34,967 nucleotides of DNA from Candidatus Woesearchaeota archaeon (GCA_018303025.1 JAGVYZ010000015.1:1-34967), one strand, 5' to 3'; counted from the first letter of the stretch, positions 1 through 9,141 are shown. Notes: a model not told the origin generated them from the sequence alone. Numbers and translations are program-made.

Positions 1-207
1 AATCTAATAATATAATATAATCTAATAAAAAGATAAATTAAAAATCTCCAGAAGAAACACATCCTTTTCCTTTATTCCAGTAGAAATCATGGTGTGGGGG
101 GTTAACCCTATTTTACAAGGAAATTTTACCTAAAATAAAACAATCAGGCAAATATATTATACAAGAAAAACGATAAACATATAAATAAGTGAATATGCAC
201 TATCACC

Positions 208-474
208 ATGGTTGAAGAAGAAAAATTATATGCAAACGTATTTATACGAAAAAAAGTCGTGACAAAATCAGGAAAATCTCTGGGTGAAGTTTTTGACTTA
301 ATGTTTGAAACTAGAACAGGAGAAATTCTGCAATTACTTCTTAAAAATACAACAAGTTATTGCGAAGGATTAGAATTAGAAAAAGACCAAAAAACAGGCG
401 GTACACTGATTCCATTCTCTTCAGTAATAGCAAAAGGTGACTTTATTGTTGTAGAAGAAGAAGAGATTGTATAA
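208..474 (+). CDS. PRC-barrel domain protein
   Basis: 88 aa ORF; VVTKSGKSLGEVFDLMFETRTGEI...LIPFSSVIAKGDFIVV is PRC-barrel-like. Confidence 0.75.
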   Translation: MVEEEKLYANVFIRKKVVTKSGKSLGEVFDLMFETRTGEILQLLLKNTTSYCEGLELEKDQKTGGTLIPFSSVIAKGDFIVVEEEEIV

Positions 475-557
475 ACTTTTAAATACTTCTTTTCTTTTAA
501 TTCTTATCTGTTTAAAATAAGTAATTCAACCTTAAATGAAAAACTTAAAATAAGAAT

Positions 558-1547
558 ATGAAAAACCTAAATTTTAAATCAACAGCAGAAATTAAAGTTC
601 CTGAAAAATTAATAGATCAAATCATAGGTCAGGAAAAAGCAACATCCTTAATTAAGAAGGTAGCTAACCAAAGAAGACATTTATTATTAATAGGTCCGCC
701 AGGAGTAGGCAAGTCAATGGTCGGTCAGGCTTTAGCAGAGTTATTACCCAAAAGCAAATTAGTAGATGTTCTGGCTTATCCAAATATACAAGATGACAAT
801 GTTCCTTTAATCAGGACAACTCCGGCAGGCACAGGCAAAAAAATTCTTCAAAGAGCAAAGCTCCAGGAATTATCATCTTCCAAAAATCAAAACATAATCT
901 TCTTCGTTTTATTGATTATAGCAATGATTACGCCTTGGTGGATCAGAAAGCAATATGGAGACATATTAGCAGCAGCTTCTTTAATAGGTTCAATGATATT
1001 TTTAGCAGCTTTCATCTTATTCATGAATTTAAGTAAAAGAATGTCAATTACAGGTTCAAAAGCAATTACACCTAAATTACTAATAGACCACTCAGATACA
1101 AAAGTTTCCCCATTTATAGATGCAACAGGTTCTCATTCAGGAGCATTATTAGGCGATGTACTTCATGACCCGTTACAATCGTTTAGTGACAACAATATAA
1201 TACTAAAATTAAATAGTAAAAAAGCAAAAATATCGAGTGAAATTAATAAGTTATTAAAGAAGCACGAAAAAGAATTAATAAAAAAAGAGGGTTACTTAGC
1301 AGCTTATCTAAAAAAAGGAGAATTATATATTTTAGCAGAAAAAAACAGCAAAATTCAGCCAATAGAAGTTTTATCAGTTAACAAGTACAAATCAGATAAG
1401 CCTTACTTAATCAAGATCACAACAGAGTCCAATAAAGAATTATTAGTAACCCCCGAACATAAAGTAGCTGTTAAAAAACCAGGAAAAATTATCTACAAAG
1501 AAGCCCAAAAACTAACAAGATTCGATAAAGTTCTCACAGTTTCTTAA
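558..1547 (+). CDS. lonB: Archaeal LonB protease, N-terminal half (N-extein, 207 aa) fused to a split-intein N-fragment
   Basis: Walker A GPPGVGKS (693-716), two TM segments, GALLGDVLHDPLQ, then intein block A-like SFSDNNIIL and block B-like ESNKELLVTPEHKVAV; stop at 1545-1547. Confidence 0.92.
   Translation: MKNLNFKSTAEIKVPEKLIDQIIGQEKATSLIKKVANQRRHLLLIGPPGVGKSMVGQALAELLPKSKLVDVLAYPNIQDDNVPLIRTTPAGTGKKILQRAKLQELSSSKNQNIIFFVLLIIAMITPWWIRKQYGDILAAASLIGSMIFLAAFILFMNLSKRMSITGSKAITPKLLIDHSDTKVSPFIDATGSHSGALLGDVLHDPLQSFSDNNIILKLNSKKAKISSEINKLLKKHEKELIKKEGYLAAYLKKGELYILAEKNSKIQPIEVLSVNKYKSDKPYLIKITTESNKELLVTPEHKVAVKKPGKIIYKEAQKLTRFDKVLTVS
1179..1544 (+). other. Split intein N-fragment (IntN, about 122 aa) of LonB
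   Basis: Starts at Ser (TCG 1179) right after HDPLQ; block B TxxH (TPEH); ORF ends where an endonuclease domain is normally inserted. Confidence 0.9.
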
Positions 1548-1607
1548 TCTATATTCTTCAATATATATTTTAAATAGTAAGGTTACAGGACAAACACCCT
1601 CCCAGAG

Positions 1608-1617
1608 TTTATAAATA
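1608..1617 (+). promoter_or_regulatory. TATA box of the free-standing endonuclease ORF (leaderless spacing)
   Basis: TTTATAAATA centred about 25 nt upstream of ATG 1637. Confidence 0.5.
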
Positions 1618-1636
1618 AAATTAACCTAATTTCTCC

Positions 1637-2668
1637 ATGTTAATAATTTCAGAACAAGATATAATTAATACTTATAATGCAAGGCAGCAAGAGCAATGTA
1701 GGCTTTATTATGAATATAAAAAAATAAAACAAGAAAATACTGATTTCGGTTACAAGCGAATAGCAAAATTATTAGGTCATTCTTATGGAAAAACTCGCTG
1801 GTGGCATGCTAAAAAACATCTTCCGATTCCAATCCAGACAGCTGAATGGCTAAAATCAAAAAACTTAATCCCTTTATATTTAGATAATGAAAAACTTCCT
1901 TTAATAGCCAAAATCTTAGGTGCAACTTTTGGGGATGGTGGTATTGACAAGAATCTCAATATGATTTTTCTTTCAAGTTCAGAAATGAAAGCATTAGAAG
2001 ATTTTAAATTAGATTTAATTAACCTTTTTGGTAAAGAAATAGAAACTAATTTTGATATTAGAATTGGTGGCATAAATAAAACCTCACATTGTATAAGAAA
2101 TACCAATAGAAATATTATAAGATTTTTCAAAGCATTAAACGCTCCAATAGGAAATAAAACAAAGCAAGAAATTTTCATTCCTAAATGGATAGAATTAGAT
2201 TCCAAAACAGAAGATCAATTTTATTTTTCTTTTTTTGGTTCCGAAGTTGGAATTCCAAGATGTCGTGGGGGTCAATCAAATTCTTTTGATATCGCAATTG
2301 GTGGTTCTCCAGAGTTTCATACCAATAGATTATTATTTATGGAAAAAATAAAAGTATACATTTCCACTAAAGGAATAAATTCTGGAAAAATTTCTATTAA
2401 TACTTCAAAATCAGGTTTTAGTCAAAACACTTACCTATATCGTTTATTAATCTCAACAAATGTTGAAAATATGTTAACTTTTCTTTATAATCTGCCTTTA
2501 AACTATTGCTATTACAAAACTGATAAGCTAAAAAATACAATAGATGATTTATTAAGAGTTAAAAGAGAAAGATTTGTTGAACTCAAGGGTATGTACAGGC
2601 AGAATGATGAAAAAATACTTAGAAAGTTAAATATTAAAGGCAAGGAAATTCCGTTTAGAGCAGTTTAG
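1637..2668 (+). CDS. Free-standing LAGLIDADG homing endonuclease located between split lonB halves
   Basis: IAKILGATFGDGGIDKN and YFSFFGSEVGIPRC as two LAGLIDADG-type motifs; N-terminal HTH-like region; own start and stop. Confidence 0.82.
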   Translation: MLIISEQDIINTYNARQQEQCRLYYEYKKIKQENTDFGYKRIAKLLGHSYGKTRWWHAKKHLPIPIQTAEWLKSKNLIPLYLDNEKLPLIAKILGATFGDGGIDKNLNMIFLSSSEMKALEDFKLDLINLFGKEIETNFDIRIGGINKTSHCIRNTNRNIIRFFKALNAPIGNKTKQEIFIPKWIELDSKTEDQFYFSFFGSEVGIPRCRGGQSNSFDIAIGGSPEFHTNRLLFMEKIKVYISTKGINSGKISINTSKSGFSQNTYLYRLLISTNVENMLTFLYNLPLNYCYYKTDKLKNTIDDLLRVKRERFVELKGMYRQNDEKILRKLNIKGKEIPFRAV

Positions 2669-2711
2669 CTTTAGTATCTATGGGGGAATTTTTTCTATTA
2701 ATGAAATTAGT

Positions 2712-3884
2712 CTAACATCTATCACTATTTGGGATAGGAAAAAATGACTCACGATTAGTACACCCGCCAATTGTTTCATAAATTTCCTGAAGCCATATAT
2801 TCATTACTTCTATTGAAACCACATTATCATTATTCTCTAGAGTATTACAAATATATTCTGAAATATCTTTCTCAACAAGAGGAAGAACATAGAAACCATA
2901 ATAATTACTCTTTACAGAAATATTTTCATATTCAATTTGTATTATGTCATTATAGGAATTTATGATGTCCAATACAGACTCTTTGTTCAATTCTTGATTA
3001 TTCGTTATCACAGAAATAGTTTCATAATCACTAGCAAAAGCATTTATATTTTCATTCTTATTTAAATGGTTGATAAATTTATCTGTTGCTTCAACATAAC
3101 ACCATATATAATCATATCTGCAAGTATATTCTGTTTTTTCTTTAGGTAAATTGAATGTATAAATGTCCAAAGGAAATTTAATTCTGTAACCTAGCTTAGG
3201 TTCAATTTTATCTATTCCTTTAAGAGTTTCTTCAATTTTTAATTCACTAATATTAGCAAATTTAATTACTCTTATACCTTCATGATTCGTAGCCCACCTA
3301 TCTAAACAAGCTTTTTCTTTGTTCTCAATAAGTATGCATTTATTATTAACACATTCTGGTGTTGCAAAACAAGTCCAATGACCTGACATTACTGTTATAC
3401 ATCCCATCATACCACAATCTTCTGATAACTTCTCATTCCAATAGTTTTCATAATTTCTATTGATTACTGTTGCTCCACCTCCACTACTACAACCACAACA
3501 CCCATCATCTACTTTAATGCATTCAGAATCTTCATTACAATTTCTTAATACCTCTTGCTCTAATTCTTCTGAATTATTTATATTAATATTTATTTCCTCT
3601 CTTTCAGTTAAATTGTCTATTGAAGAAGATTCTTTTTCACATTCACAATATTCTGGCGTAGGTTTTGGGCAACCTATTGCTAAACAAGCTAATTCTTCCG
3701 AATGCCATATTCCTTTATAAGTTTCACATTCTGTTTTATTCATTTCTATGTTACACTTTTTCACATCTTGCTCTGAAATATTATTCTCTTTAGTTTCATT
3801 AAAATTATCAGTATTTTCTTTAACATCACAACTGCTTAAAAATAATAGAAATAATAAATTAATTAAAATAACAACTTTTCTCAT
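2712..3884 (-). CDS. Cysteine-rich predicted lipoprotein
   Basis: Signal peptide plus lipobox (LLFLLFLSSC); Cys-rich segment DSECIKVDDGCCGCSSGGGATVIN; lies antisense between lonB halves. Confidence 0.75.
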   Translation of the reverse strand: MRKVVILINLLFLLFLSSCDVKENTDNFNETKENNISEQDVKKCNIEMNKTECETYKGIWHSEELACLAIGCPKPTPEYCECEKESSSIDNLTEREEINININNSEELEQEVLRNCNEDSECIKVDDGCCGCSSGGGATVINRNYENYWNEKLSEDCGMMGCITVMSGHWTCFATPECVNNKCILIENKEKACLDRWATNHEGIRVIKFANISELKIEETLKGIDKIEPKLGYRIKFPLDIYTFNLPKEKTEYTCRYDYIWCYVEATDKFINHLNKNENINAFASDYETISVITNNQELNKESVLDIINSYNDIIQIEYENISVKSNYYGFYVLPLVEKDISEYICNTLENNDNVVSIEVMNIWLQEIYETIGGCTNRESFFPIPNSDRC

Positions 3885-3990
3885 TTTATTCTTTAGTTGA
3901 TTCTTTTCTTTATTAATCTTACCAGAAACTATAAAATTAATTTAATAAAATCAAAAACAAAAAACAATATAAACCAGAAAGTAATATAAA

Positions 3991-4003
3991 CATAAATTAT
4001 AAC
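3991..4003 (+). promoter_or_regulatory. Candidate TATA element for the lonB C-half
   Basis: CATAAATTATAAC centred about 25 nt upstream of ATG 4022. Confidence 0.4.
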
Positions 4004-4021
4004 TAAGTTTTCTCAAGCAAA

Positions 4022-4138
4022 ATGAAACTTCAGCAAGAAAAAATAAAGAAAATAGAAAAAGTGCCTTATAATGGCTATTTATACAACTTAACAACAGAAT
4101 CAGGCAATTTAATAGCAAATGGAATTTTAGTTAAAAAC
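4022..4138 (+). other. Split intein C-fragment (IntC, 39 aa)
   Basis: Blocks [23 protein letters not shown] followed by +1 Ser (TCT 4139). Confidence 0.9.
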
Positions 4139-5380
4139 TCTGGTGGTTTAGGCACTCCCCCACACGAAAGATTAATTCCAGGAATGATTCACAGAGCAAA
4201 CGGAGGAGTCTTATTTATAGATGAAATTGGTAATCTTTCTCCAAAATCTCAACAAGAATTATTAACAGCTCTTCAAGAAAAAAAATATTCAATAACAGGC
4301 CAGTCAGAACGCTCATCAGGAGCAATGACTAGATCTCAACCAGTTCCATGTGATTTTATTTTAGTTGCTTCAGGTAATTTTGATACAATAAGTAAAATGC
4401 ATCCAGCATTAAGATCAAGAATTAGAGGTTATGGCTATGAAGTTGTAATGGACTCAGATATAGACATAACAGATGAGCATATTTACAAAGTAGCTCAGTT
4501 TGTAGCACAAGAAGTAAAAAAAGATAAGAAAATTCCACATTTCTCAAAAGAAGCAGTCCTGAAAATAGTAGAAGAAGCAAAAAAGCGTTCAGGCAGAGCA
4601 GGTAAAATAACATTAAGATTAAGAGAATTAGGTGGTTTAGTTAGAGCAGCAGGAGATATTGCTTTAGAAGAAAATTCAAAACTAGTTTTACCTAAACATT
4701 TAGAATCAGCTAAAAAATTAGCAAGAACATTAGAAGAGCAGACAACAGATAAGTATTTGGAATTTAACAAACAATATCAAGTTATTTTAACAAAAGGAAC
4801 AAGAATAGGCCGAGTTAATGGTTTAGCTGTTCTCGGTTCATCAAGTTACAACTCAGGTTTAGTTCTCCCAATAGAAGCTCAAGTTACACCAGGCGGTAAG
4901 TCCATGGAATTTGTAGCAACAGGCCAATTAGGAGATATAGCTAAAGAAGCAATCAAAAATGTTTCAGCAATTGTCCTAAAATATTTTGGAGAAGACATAA
5001 AAGAAAAGTATAATATTTTCATTCAGTTTATCCAAACTCATTCAGGTGTTGAAGGTGATTCAGCATCAATAGCAGTAGCAACAGCCGTAATCTCAGCTTT
5101 AAAATCAATACCCATTAAACAAGATGTTGCAATGACAGGTTCATTATCAGTCAGAGGAGAAGTTCTGGCAGTTGGTGGAGTAACAGCAAAAGCAGAAGCA
5201 GCAATAGAAGCAGGAATATCTGCAATTATCCTTCCAAAATCAAACGAAAACGATTTACTTTTATCAGAAGAAGACAAAAAGAAAATTAAGATTATTCCAG
5301 TAACAAGAATAGAAGAAGTTCTTAAATATGCTTTAGACTGGAAAGGTAAGCAGGATATTTTAAAGAAGTTAAGTGCTTAA
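4022..5380 (+). CDS. lonB: Split-intein C-fragment fused to LonB C-terminal half (rest of AAA+ domain and protease domain)
   Basis: [49 protein letters not shown]; Walker [10 protein letters not shown]; protease EGDSASIA and [10 protein letters not shown]; extein total 207+413 aa fits a full archaeal LonB. Confidence 0.93.
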   Translation: MKLQQEKIKKIEKVPYNGYLYNLTTESGNLIANGILVKNSGGLGTPPHERLIPGMIHRANGGVLFIDEIGNLSPKSQQELLTALQEKKYSITGQSERSSGAMTRSQPVPCDFILVASGNFDTISKMHPALRSRIRGYGYEVVMDSDIDITDEHIYKVAQFVAQEVKKDKKIPHFSKEAVLKIVEEAKKRSGRAGKITLRLRELGGLVRAAGDIALEENSKLVLPKHLESAKKLARTLEEQTTDKYLEFNKQYQVILTKGTRIGRVNGLAVLGSSSYNSGLVLPIEAQVTPGGKSMEFVATGQLGDIAKEAIKNVSAIVLKYFGEDIKEKYNIFIQFIQTHSGVEGDSASIAVATAVISALKSIPIKQDVAMTGSLSVRGEVLAVGGVTAKAEAAIEAGISAIILPKSNENDLLLSEEDKKKIKIIPVTRIEEVLKYALDWKGKQDILKKLSA

Positions 5381-5433
5381 AATATATTTTTCATTCCAAT
5401 AATTTACTTAAAATAACTTTCTTAATCTTCACT

Positions 5434-5778
5434 ATGAAAACTAATTCAGTAATAGTTGGAAGAAAAGATAGAAGATTACAATCAAATAGTAATCTCATTT
5501 TAGAAGAATTAGTTAAAATTTTTCCAGATGTAAGCTTTCAAATATTTCCATCATCACCCTCTCCCGAGTCATCATTTCATTTTTATACAATCAGAGTTAT
5601 TTCAACAGAAGAAGCATTAGCAGAAGGTTCGCCTATTCCATTATGGTCAATAGTAACTCTATTTAAAAATTATACCCAAGAGCATTCAGCCTTTATTCCA
5701 GATACAGCAAAAACAGAGTACTTCAATTTTACCAAAATTAGAAGCAGAATTTATAGATATCAAAAAGAAGATTATTAA
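5434..5778 (+). CDS. Hypothetical protein
   Basis: 114 aa ORF with biased composition like neighbours; no family recognised. Confidence 0.6.
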   Translation: MKTNSVIVGRKDRRLQSNSNLILEELVKIFPDVSFQIFPSSPSPESSFHFYTIRVISTEEALAEGSPIPLWSIVTLFKNYTQEHSAFIPDTAKTEYFNFTKIRSRIYRYQKEDY

Positions 5779-6038
5779 ACACTTAATCTTTTATAAGCAT
5801 CAAAAGCTTCTTCATTTAACTGCCATTTTCTTTTCACTTTATCCCCTTTAGTCTCATTTAAAATATTCACAACTTTATTTTTCTTAAGCTCATTCAGCAG
5901 CGACAAGGTGAATTCATTATCCCTGATTATATTCTCACTTATCTTTTCAGTATATAAAAATCCAGGATAATTTTCATACAATTCTCTAATAATATCCTCT
6001 TTTATCCTATCCTTTTTTTTATCAGAAATTACACTCAT
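5775..6038 (-). CDS. Small HTH-like hypothetical protein
   Basis: 87 aa; winged-helix-like pattern LLNELKKNKVVNILNETKGDKVKRKWQL. Confidence 0.55.
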   Translation of the reverse strand: MSVISDKKKDRIKEDIIRELYENYPGFLYTEKISENIIRDNEFTLSLLNELKKNKVVNILNETKGDKVKRKWQLNEEAFDAYKRLSV

Positions 6039-6129
6039 TCTGTATACCGCATACTCTTTTCTTTTTATTTCTTTCTAATCTTCCCAAATCTTAACATAAA
6101 TTTATATATGAGTTTAATTTTTCAATTAA

Positions 6130-7851
6130 ATGCAACTCTTCAAAGAAAGAATTTCATTTTTAGTATCTTCAAAATTAAAAATAAAAGAAGATTTAATTTC
6201 ATTAATAGAAATTCCTCCAGACCAAAAATTAGGAGACCTCTCTTTGCCTTGTTTTAACCTCGCTAAAACCTTAAAAAAATCACCAGTAGAAATTTCAAAG
6301 AGTCTCTCAGAACTAAGCGATATTTATTTCTCAAAAATAGAAGCAAAAGGTCCTTACCTAAATTTCTTCATAAACCCAACTATTCTTTCATCAATAGTTA
6401 TAAAAGAAATCTTAAAACAGAAAGCAAAGTATGGTTCAAAAGACATAGGAAAAAAAGAATCAGTCTTAATAGATTGCTCCTCTCCAAACATAGCAAAACC
6501 ATTTTCAATAGGCCATTTAAGGTCAACAATAATCGGTTATTCTTTATACAAAATTTATAATTTCCTAAACTTCAAAGCAAAAACCTTAAATCATTTAGGT
6601 GATTGGGGCACTCAATTCGGTAAACTAATAGTAGCTTATAAAAAATGGGGAAAAGAAGCAGAATTAAAAAAAGCACCAATAAAGCATTTATTAGAAATCT
6701 ACGTCAAATTTCATAAAGAAGCAGAATTAAACAAGGATTTAGAAGAAGAAGCAAGAAAAGCATTTTCCCAATTAGAATCAGGCAACAAACAATATCTGAA
6801 GCTCTGGAAAAAATTTTCAGAAGAATCAAAAAAAGAATTTAATAAAATTTACAAGTTATTAGACGTAAAATTTGATTATACCATAGGTGAAAGTTTTTAT
6901 ATTCCCCAGTTAGAATCAACACTAAAAATCCTCTCCCCCTTATTAAAAGAAGACAATGAAGCAACAATAGTAGACTTATCTCAATTCAATCTTCCACCAG
7001 CACTAATCAAAAAATCAGATGGCGCTACATTATATGTGACACGAGACTTAGCCTCTCTGTTGTACAGAATAAATAAATTAAAATCTAAAAGACTTTTATA
7101 TGTAGTAGGTTCAGAGCAATCTTTACATTTTGAACAATTATTTTCAATCTGCAAATTATTAAATTTAAAAGTAGAATCCCACCATATCAAATTTGGTTTA
7201 ATTATGCTTCCAGAAGGTAAAATGTCAACAAGAAAAGGCAATGTTATTTTCTTAGAAGATGTTTTCAATAAACTAGAAGAGTTAGCCTCAGAAATCTTAA
7301 AAGAAAAAGGACTGTCTTCAAATAAAAAAGAAACAGCTCAAATGATAGCAACAGCATCTTTAATTTACGCAGACTTGTCAAATGATAGGGTAAATACAAT
7401 AACCTTTGATTGGAACAGAGTCTTAGATTTTAATGGTAACTCAGCCCCATATATTCAATATACAAACGCAAGAGCATTATCTATCCTAAACAGCGGGTTC
7501 GTAAATAATAGCGGGTTCGTAAATAATAGCAGGTTCGTGAAGGGTGCAACCCTTACTAAGCAATCTCCAGACTTCTCCAAATTAATTCATCCCAAAGAAT
7601 TAACCCTAATCAAGCATCTTTCTTTATTTCAAGAAAAAGTAATCCAATCATATCAATCAAACAAACCACATGTAATAGCCAATTATAGTCATGAATTATG
7701 CCAAATTTTCAATGAATTTTATCATGAATGTTCTGTACTTAAATCACAAAAAGACTTAAAAGATGCGCGTTTATCACTAGTTAAGGCATTTACAATAGTT
7801 TTAGCTAATGCAATGTCTTTATTAAATATAAAGCTACCAAAAAAAATGTGA
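6130..7851 (+). CDS. argS: Arginyl-tRNA synthetase
   Basis: SPNIAKPFSIGHLRST, LGDWGTQFGKLI, KMSTRKGNVIFLEDV, NSAPYIQYTNARA. Confidence 0.96.
   Translation: MQLFKERISFLVSSKLKIKEDLISLIEIPPDQKLGDLSLPCFNLAKTLKKSPVEISKSLSELSDIYFSKIEAKGPYLNFFINPTILSSIVIKEILKQKAKYGSKDIGKKESVLIDCSSPNIAKPFSIGHLRSTIIGYSLYKIYNFLNFKAKTLNHLGDWGTQFGKLIVAYKKWGKEAELKKAPIKHLLEIYVKFHKEAELNKDLEEEARKAFSQLESGNKQYLKLWKKFSEESKKEFNKIYKLLDVKFDYTIGESFYIPQLESTLKILSPLLKEDNEATIVDLSQFNLPPALIKKSDGATLYVTRDLASLLYRINKLKSKRLLYVVGSEQSLHFEQLFSICKLLNLKVESHHIKFGLIMLPEGKMSTRKGNVIFLEDVFNKLEELASEILKEKGLSSNKKETAQMIATASLIYADLSNDRVNTITFDWNRVLDFNGNSAPYIQYTNARALSILNSGFVNNSGFVNNSRFVKGATLTKQSPDFSKLIHPKELTLIKHLSLFQEKVIQSYQSNKPHVIANYSHELCQIFNEFYHECSVLKSQKDLKDARLSLVKAFTIVLANAMSLLNIKLPKKM
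7489..7556 (+). repeat. Three in-frame 18-bp repeats ending in a hairpin, inside argS
   Basis: AACAGCGGGTTCGTAAAT / AATAGCGGGTTCGTAAAT / AATAGCAGGTTCGTGAAG followed by GGTGCAACCCTTAC; AAGGGTGCAACCCTT hairpin. Confidence 0.9.
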
Positions 7852-7864
7852 TACGGAGGAAAAA

Positions 7865-8314
7865 ATGGCAATAGTCGGTTTCGGATTTGATAACATACAA
7901 GCAGAAAAAAAATTAAAGGATTTACCCAAAGAGAGTAAGATTTCTTCTAATATAAATATTTCAGATGTTAGTAGTGATGAAATTTCCCTGTCTAATAAGC
8001 AGCAAAATTTATTAAAATTTAATTTTAAGTTTTCAATTGATTATCAGCCAGATTTCGGATTAATTTCAATAGATGGGCACGTTTTATACATGACAGAAGA
8101 TAAAGAGCACAAAGAAATTCTTGATACCTGGAAAAAAGACAAAAAAGTAAAACCAGTTTTATTAACTAATCTAATCAATTTTATTTTGGCAAAAGTACAT
8201 ATAAAATCTCTTGAATTAACTCAGGATGTTAATCTACCACCCCATTTGCCATTGCCACATGTGACAATGAAAGATACCAAGGAAGATTCAAGAAAATCAG
8301 AATATATAGGTTAA
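7865..8314 (+). CDS. Conserved hypothetical protein, possibly SecB-like fold
   Basis: 149 aa; preceded by GGAGG; FSIDYQPDFGLISIDGHVLY...LPPHLPLPHV; family assignment tentative. Confidence 0.6.
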   Translation: MAIVGFGFDNIQAEKKLKDLPKESKISSNINISDVSSDEISLSNKQQNLLKFNFKFSIDYQPDFGLISIDGHVLYMTEDKEHKEILDTWKKDKKVKPVLLTNLINFILAKVHIKSLELTQDVNLPPHLPLPHVTMKDTKEDSRKSEYIG

Positions 8315-8370
8315 ATTTTATTTTTCTTTTCCGAAATTTTCTTTATCCAGCTTCTTTTTTTTGATGAAGA

Positions 8371-8394
8371 TTTTCTTTCTTGCAAGAAAGAAAA
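8371..8394. repeat. Perfect 24-bp palindrome
   Basis: TTTTCTTTCTTGCAAGAAAGAAAA. Confidence 0.85.
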
Positions 8395-8397
8395 GTT

Positions 8398-8505
8398 CTA
8401 AAAGAATTTTTTTAAATTAGTGCTTTCTTTCTCTTTTTTATATGCTTCTTCCCAAGAACATTTCTCTTTTTTCATTATTTCTACTATTCTTTCTTCAACA
8501 CTCAT
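8398..8505 (-). CDS. Small ORF, 35 aa (MSVEERIVEIMKKEKCSWEEAYKKEKESTNLKKFF)
   Basis: Read from minus strand; in-frame start and stop in an otherwise empty intergenic region. Confidence 0.35.
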   Translation of the reverse strand: MSVEERIVEIMKKEKCSWEEAYKKEKESTNLKKFF

Positions 8506-8565
8506 CCATATTCAAATTTGATTTTATTTATATGCTTTATCAATAAAATTAAAAGAAAAAAAGAA

Positions 8566-9000
8566 TTACTTCTTTTTCAGGCTCTTCTTGTAATTTTCAA
8601 TTGCTTTTGCAGCAACCTCTTTATCAGAACTATTAGTCCTTCCCATCATTACGCCAGTGACTATTAACACAAATCCAAGAATCATTTCAACAATAGCATA
8701 ACCGTTTTTGTTCATAACAAACACATTGTAAAAGCTGCTTATTACAACAATTAATCCCAATGTAGCTGCACTATATGCAGTTAAATATGCTTTCTCTGGA
8801 TTTAATGTTGCCATTATGATAATTATTAAAGTCAGTAAAATAAATGCAATCTGCTGCACTTCATTACCCATTATGCCTTTTCCATCAAAAAAAGATTTAC
8901 TAACATTTCCTCCTTCAACAAAAGCAAGAAATATTACACATAAAAATATAACCAGAAAATTAATATTCGTCTTTAAATTAACACTACTCAATTGAATCAC
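8566..9000 (-). CDS. Small multi-TM membrane protein
   Basis: 144 aa with about four hydrophobic segments. Confidence 0.65.
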   Translation of the reverse strand: MIQLSSVNLKTNINFLVIFLCVIFLAFVEGGNVSKSFFDGKGIMGNEVQQIAFILLTLIIIIMATLNPEKAYLTAYSAATLGLIVVISSFYNVFVMNKNGYAIVEMILGFVLIVTGVMMGRTNSSDKEVAAKAIENYKKSLKKK

Positions 9001-9026
9001 CCCTGCCTTTAATTTATTTCTTCCCC

Positions 9027-9054
9027 GAAGGCTTCTTTACTAAAGAAGGCCTCG
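9027..9054. repeat. Intergenic hairpin element
   Basis: GAAGGCTTCTTTACTAAAGAAGGCCTCG; core CTTCTTTA-C-TAAAGAAG. Confidence 0.75.
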
Positions 9055-9073
9055 TTTATAAAGATTATCCATT

Positions 9074-9098
9074 AAGCAAGCAATCAAGCAATCAAGCA
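9074..9098 (+). repeat. AAGC/AATC tandem repeat upstream of the coiled-coil HTH gene
   Basis: AAGCAAGCAATCAAGCAATCAAGCA. Confidence 0.85.
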
Positions 9099-9141
9099 CG
9101 TAACACGAAACATTAATAAATTTTTTCTTATTCTTCCTTTC

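Noticed and set aside
1783-2205. Minus-strand ORF antisense to the LAGLIDADG gene
   Set aside because: Fully overlaps a better supported coding ORF; no recognisable family.
3460-3720. Plus-strand ORF antisense to the lipoprotein gene
   Set aside because: Overlaps a signal-peptide-containing ORF; low-complexity translation.
558-5380. lonB split as a sequencing or assembly frameshift
   Set aside because: The gap contains a full HEN ORF with its own promoter-like box and a complete opposite-strand lipoprotein gene; a simple frameshift cannot explain it. Misassembly cannot be fully excluded without reads.
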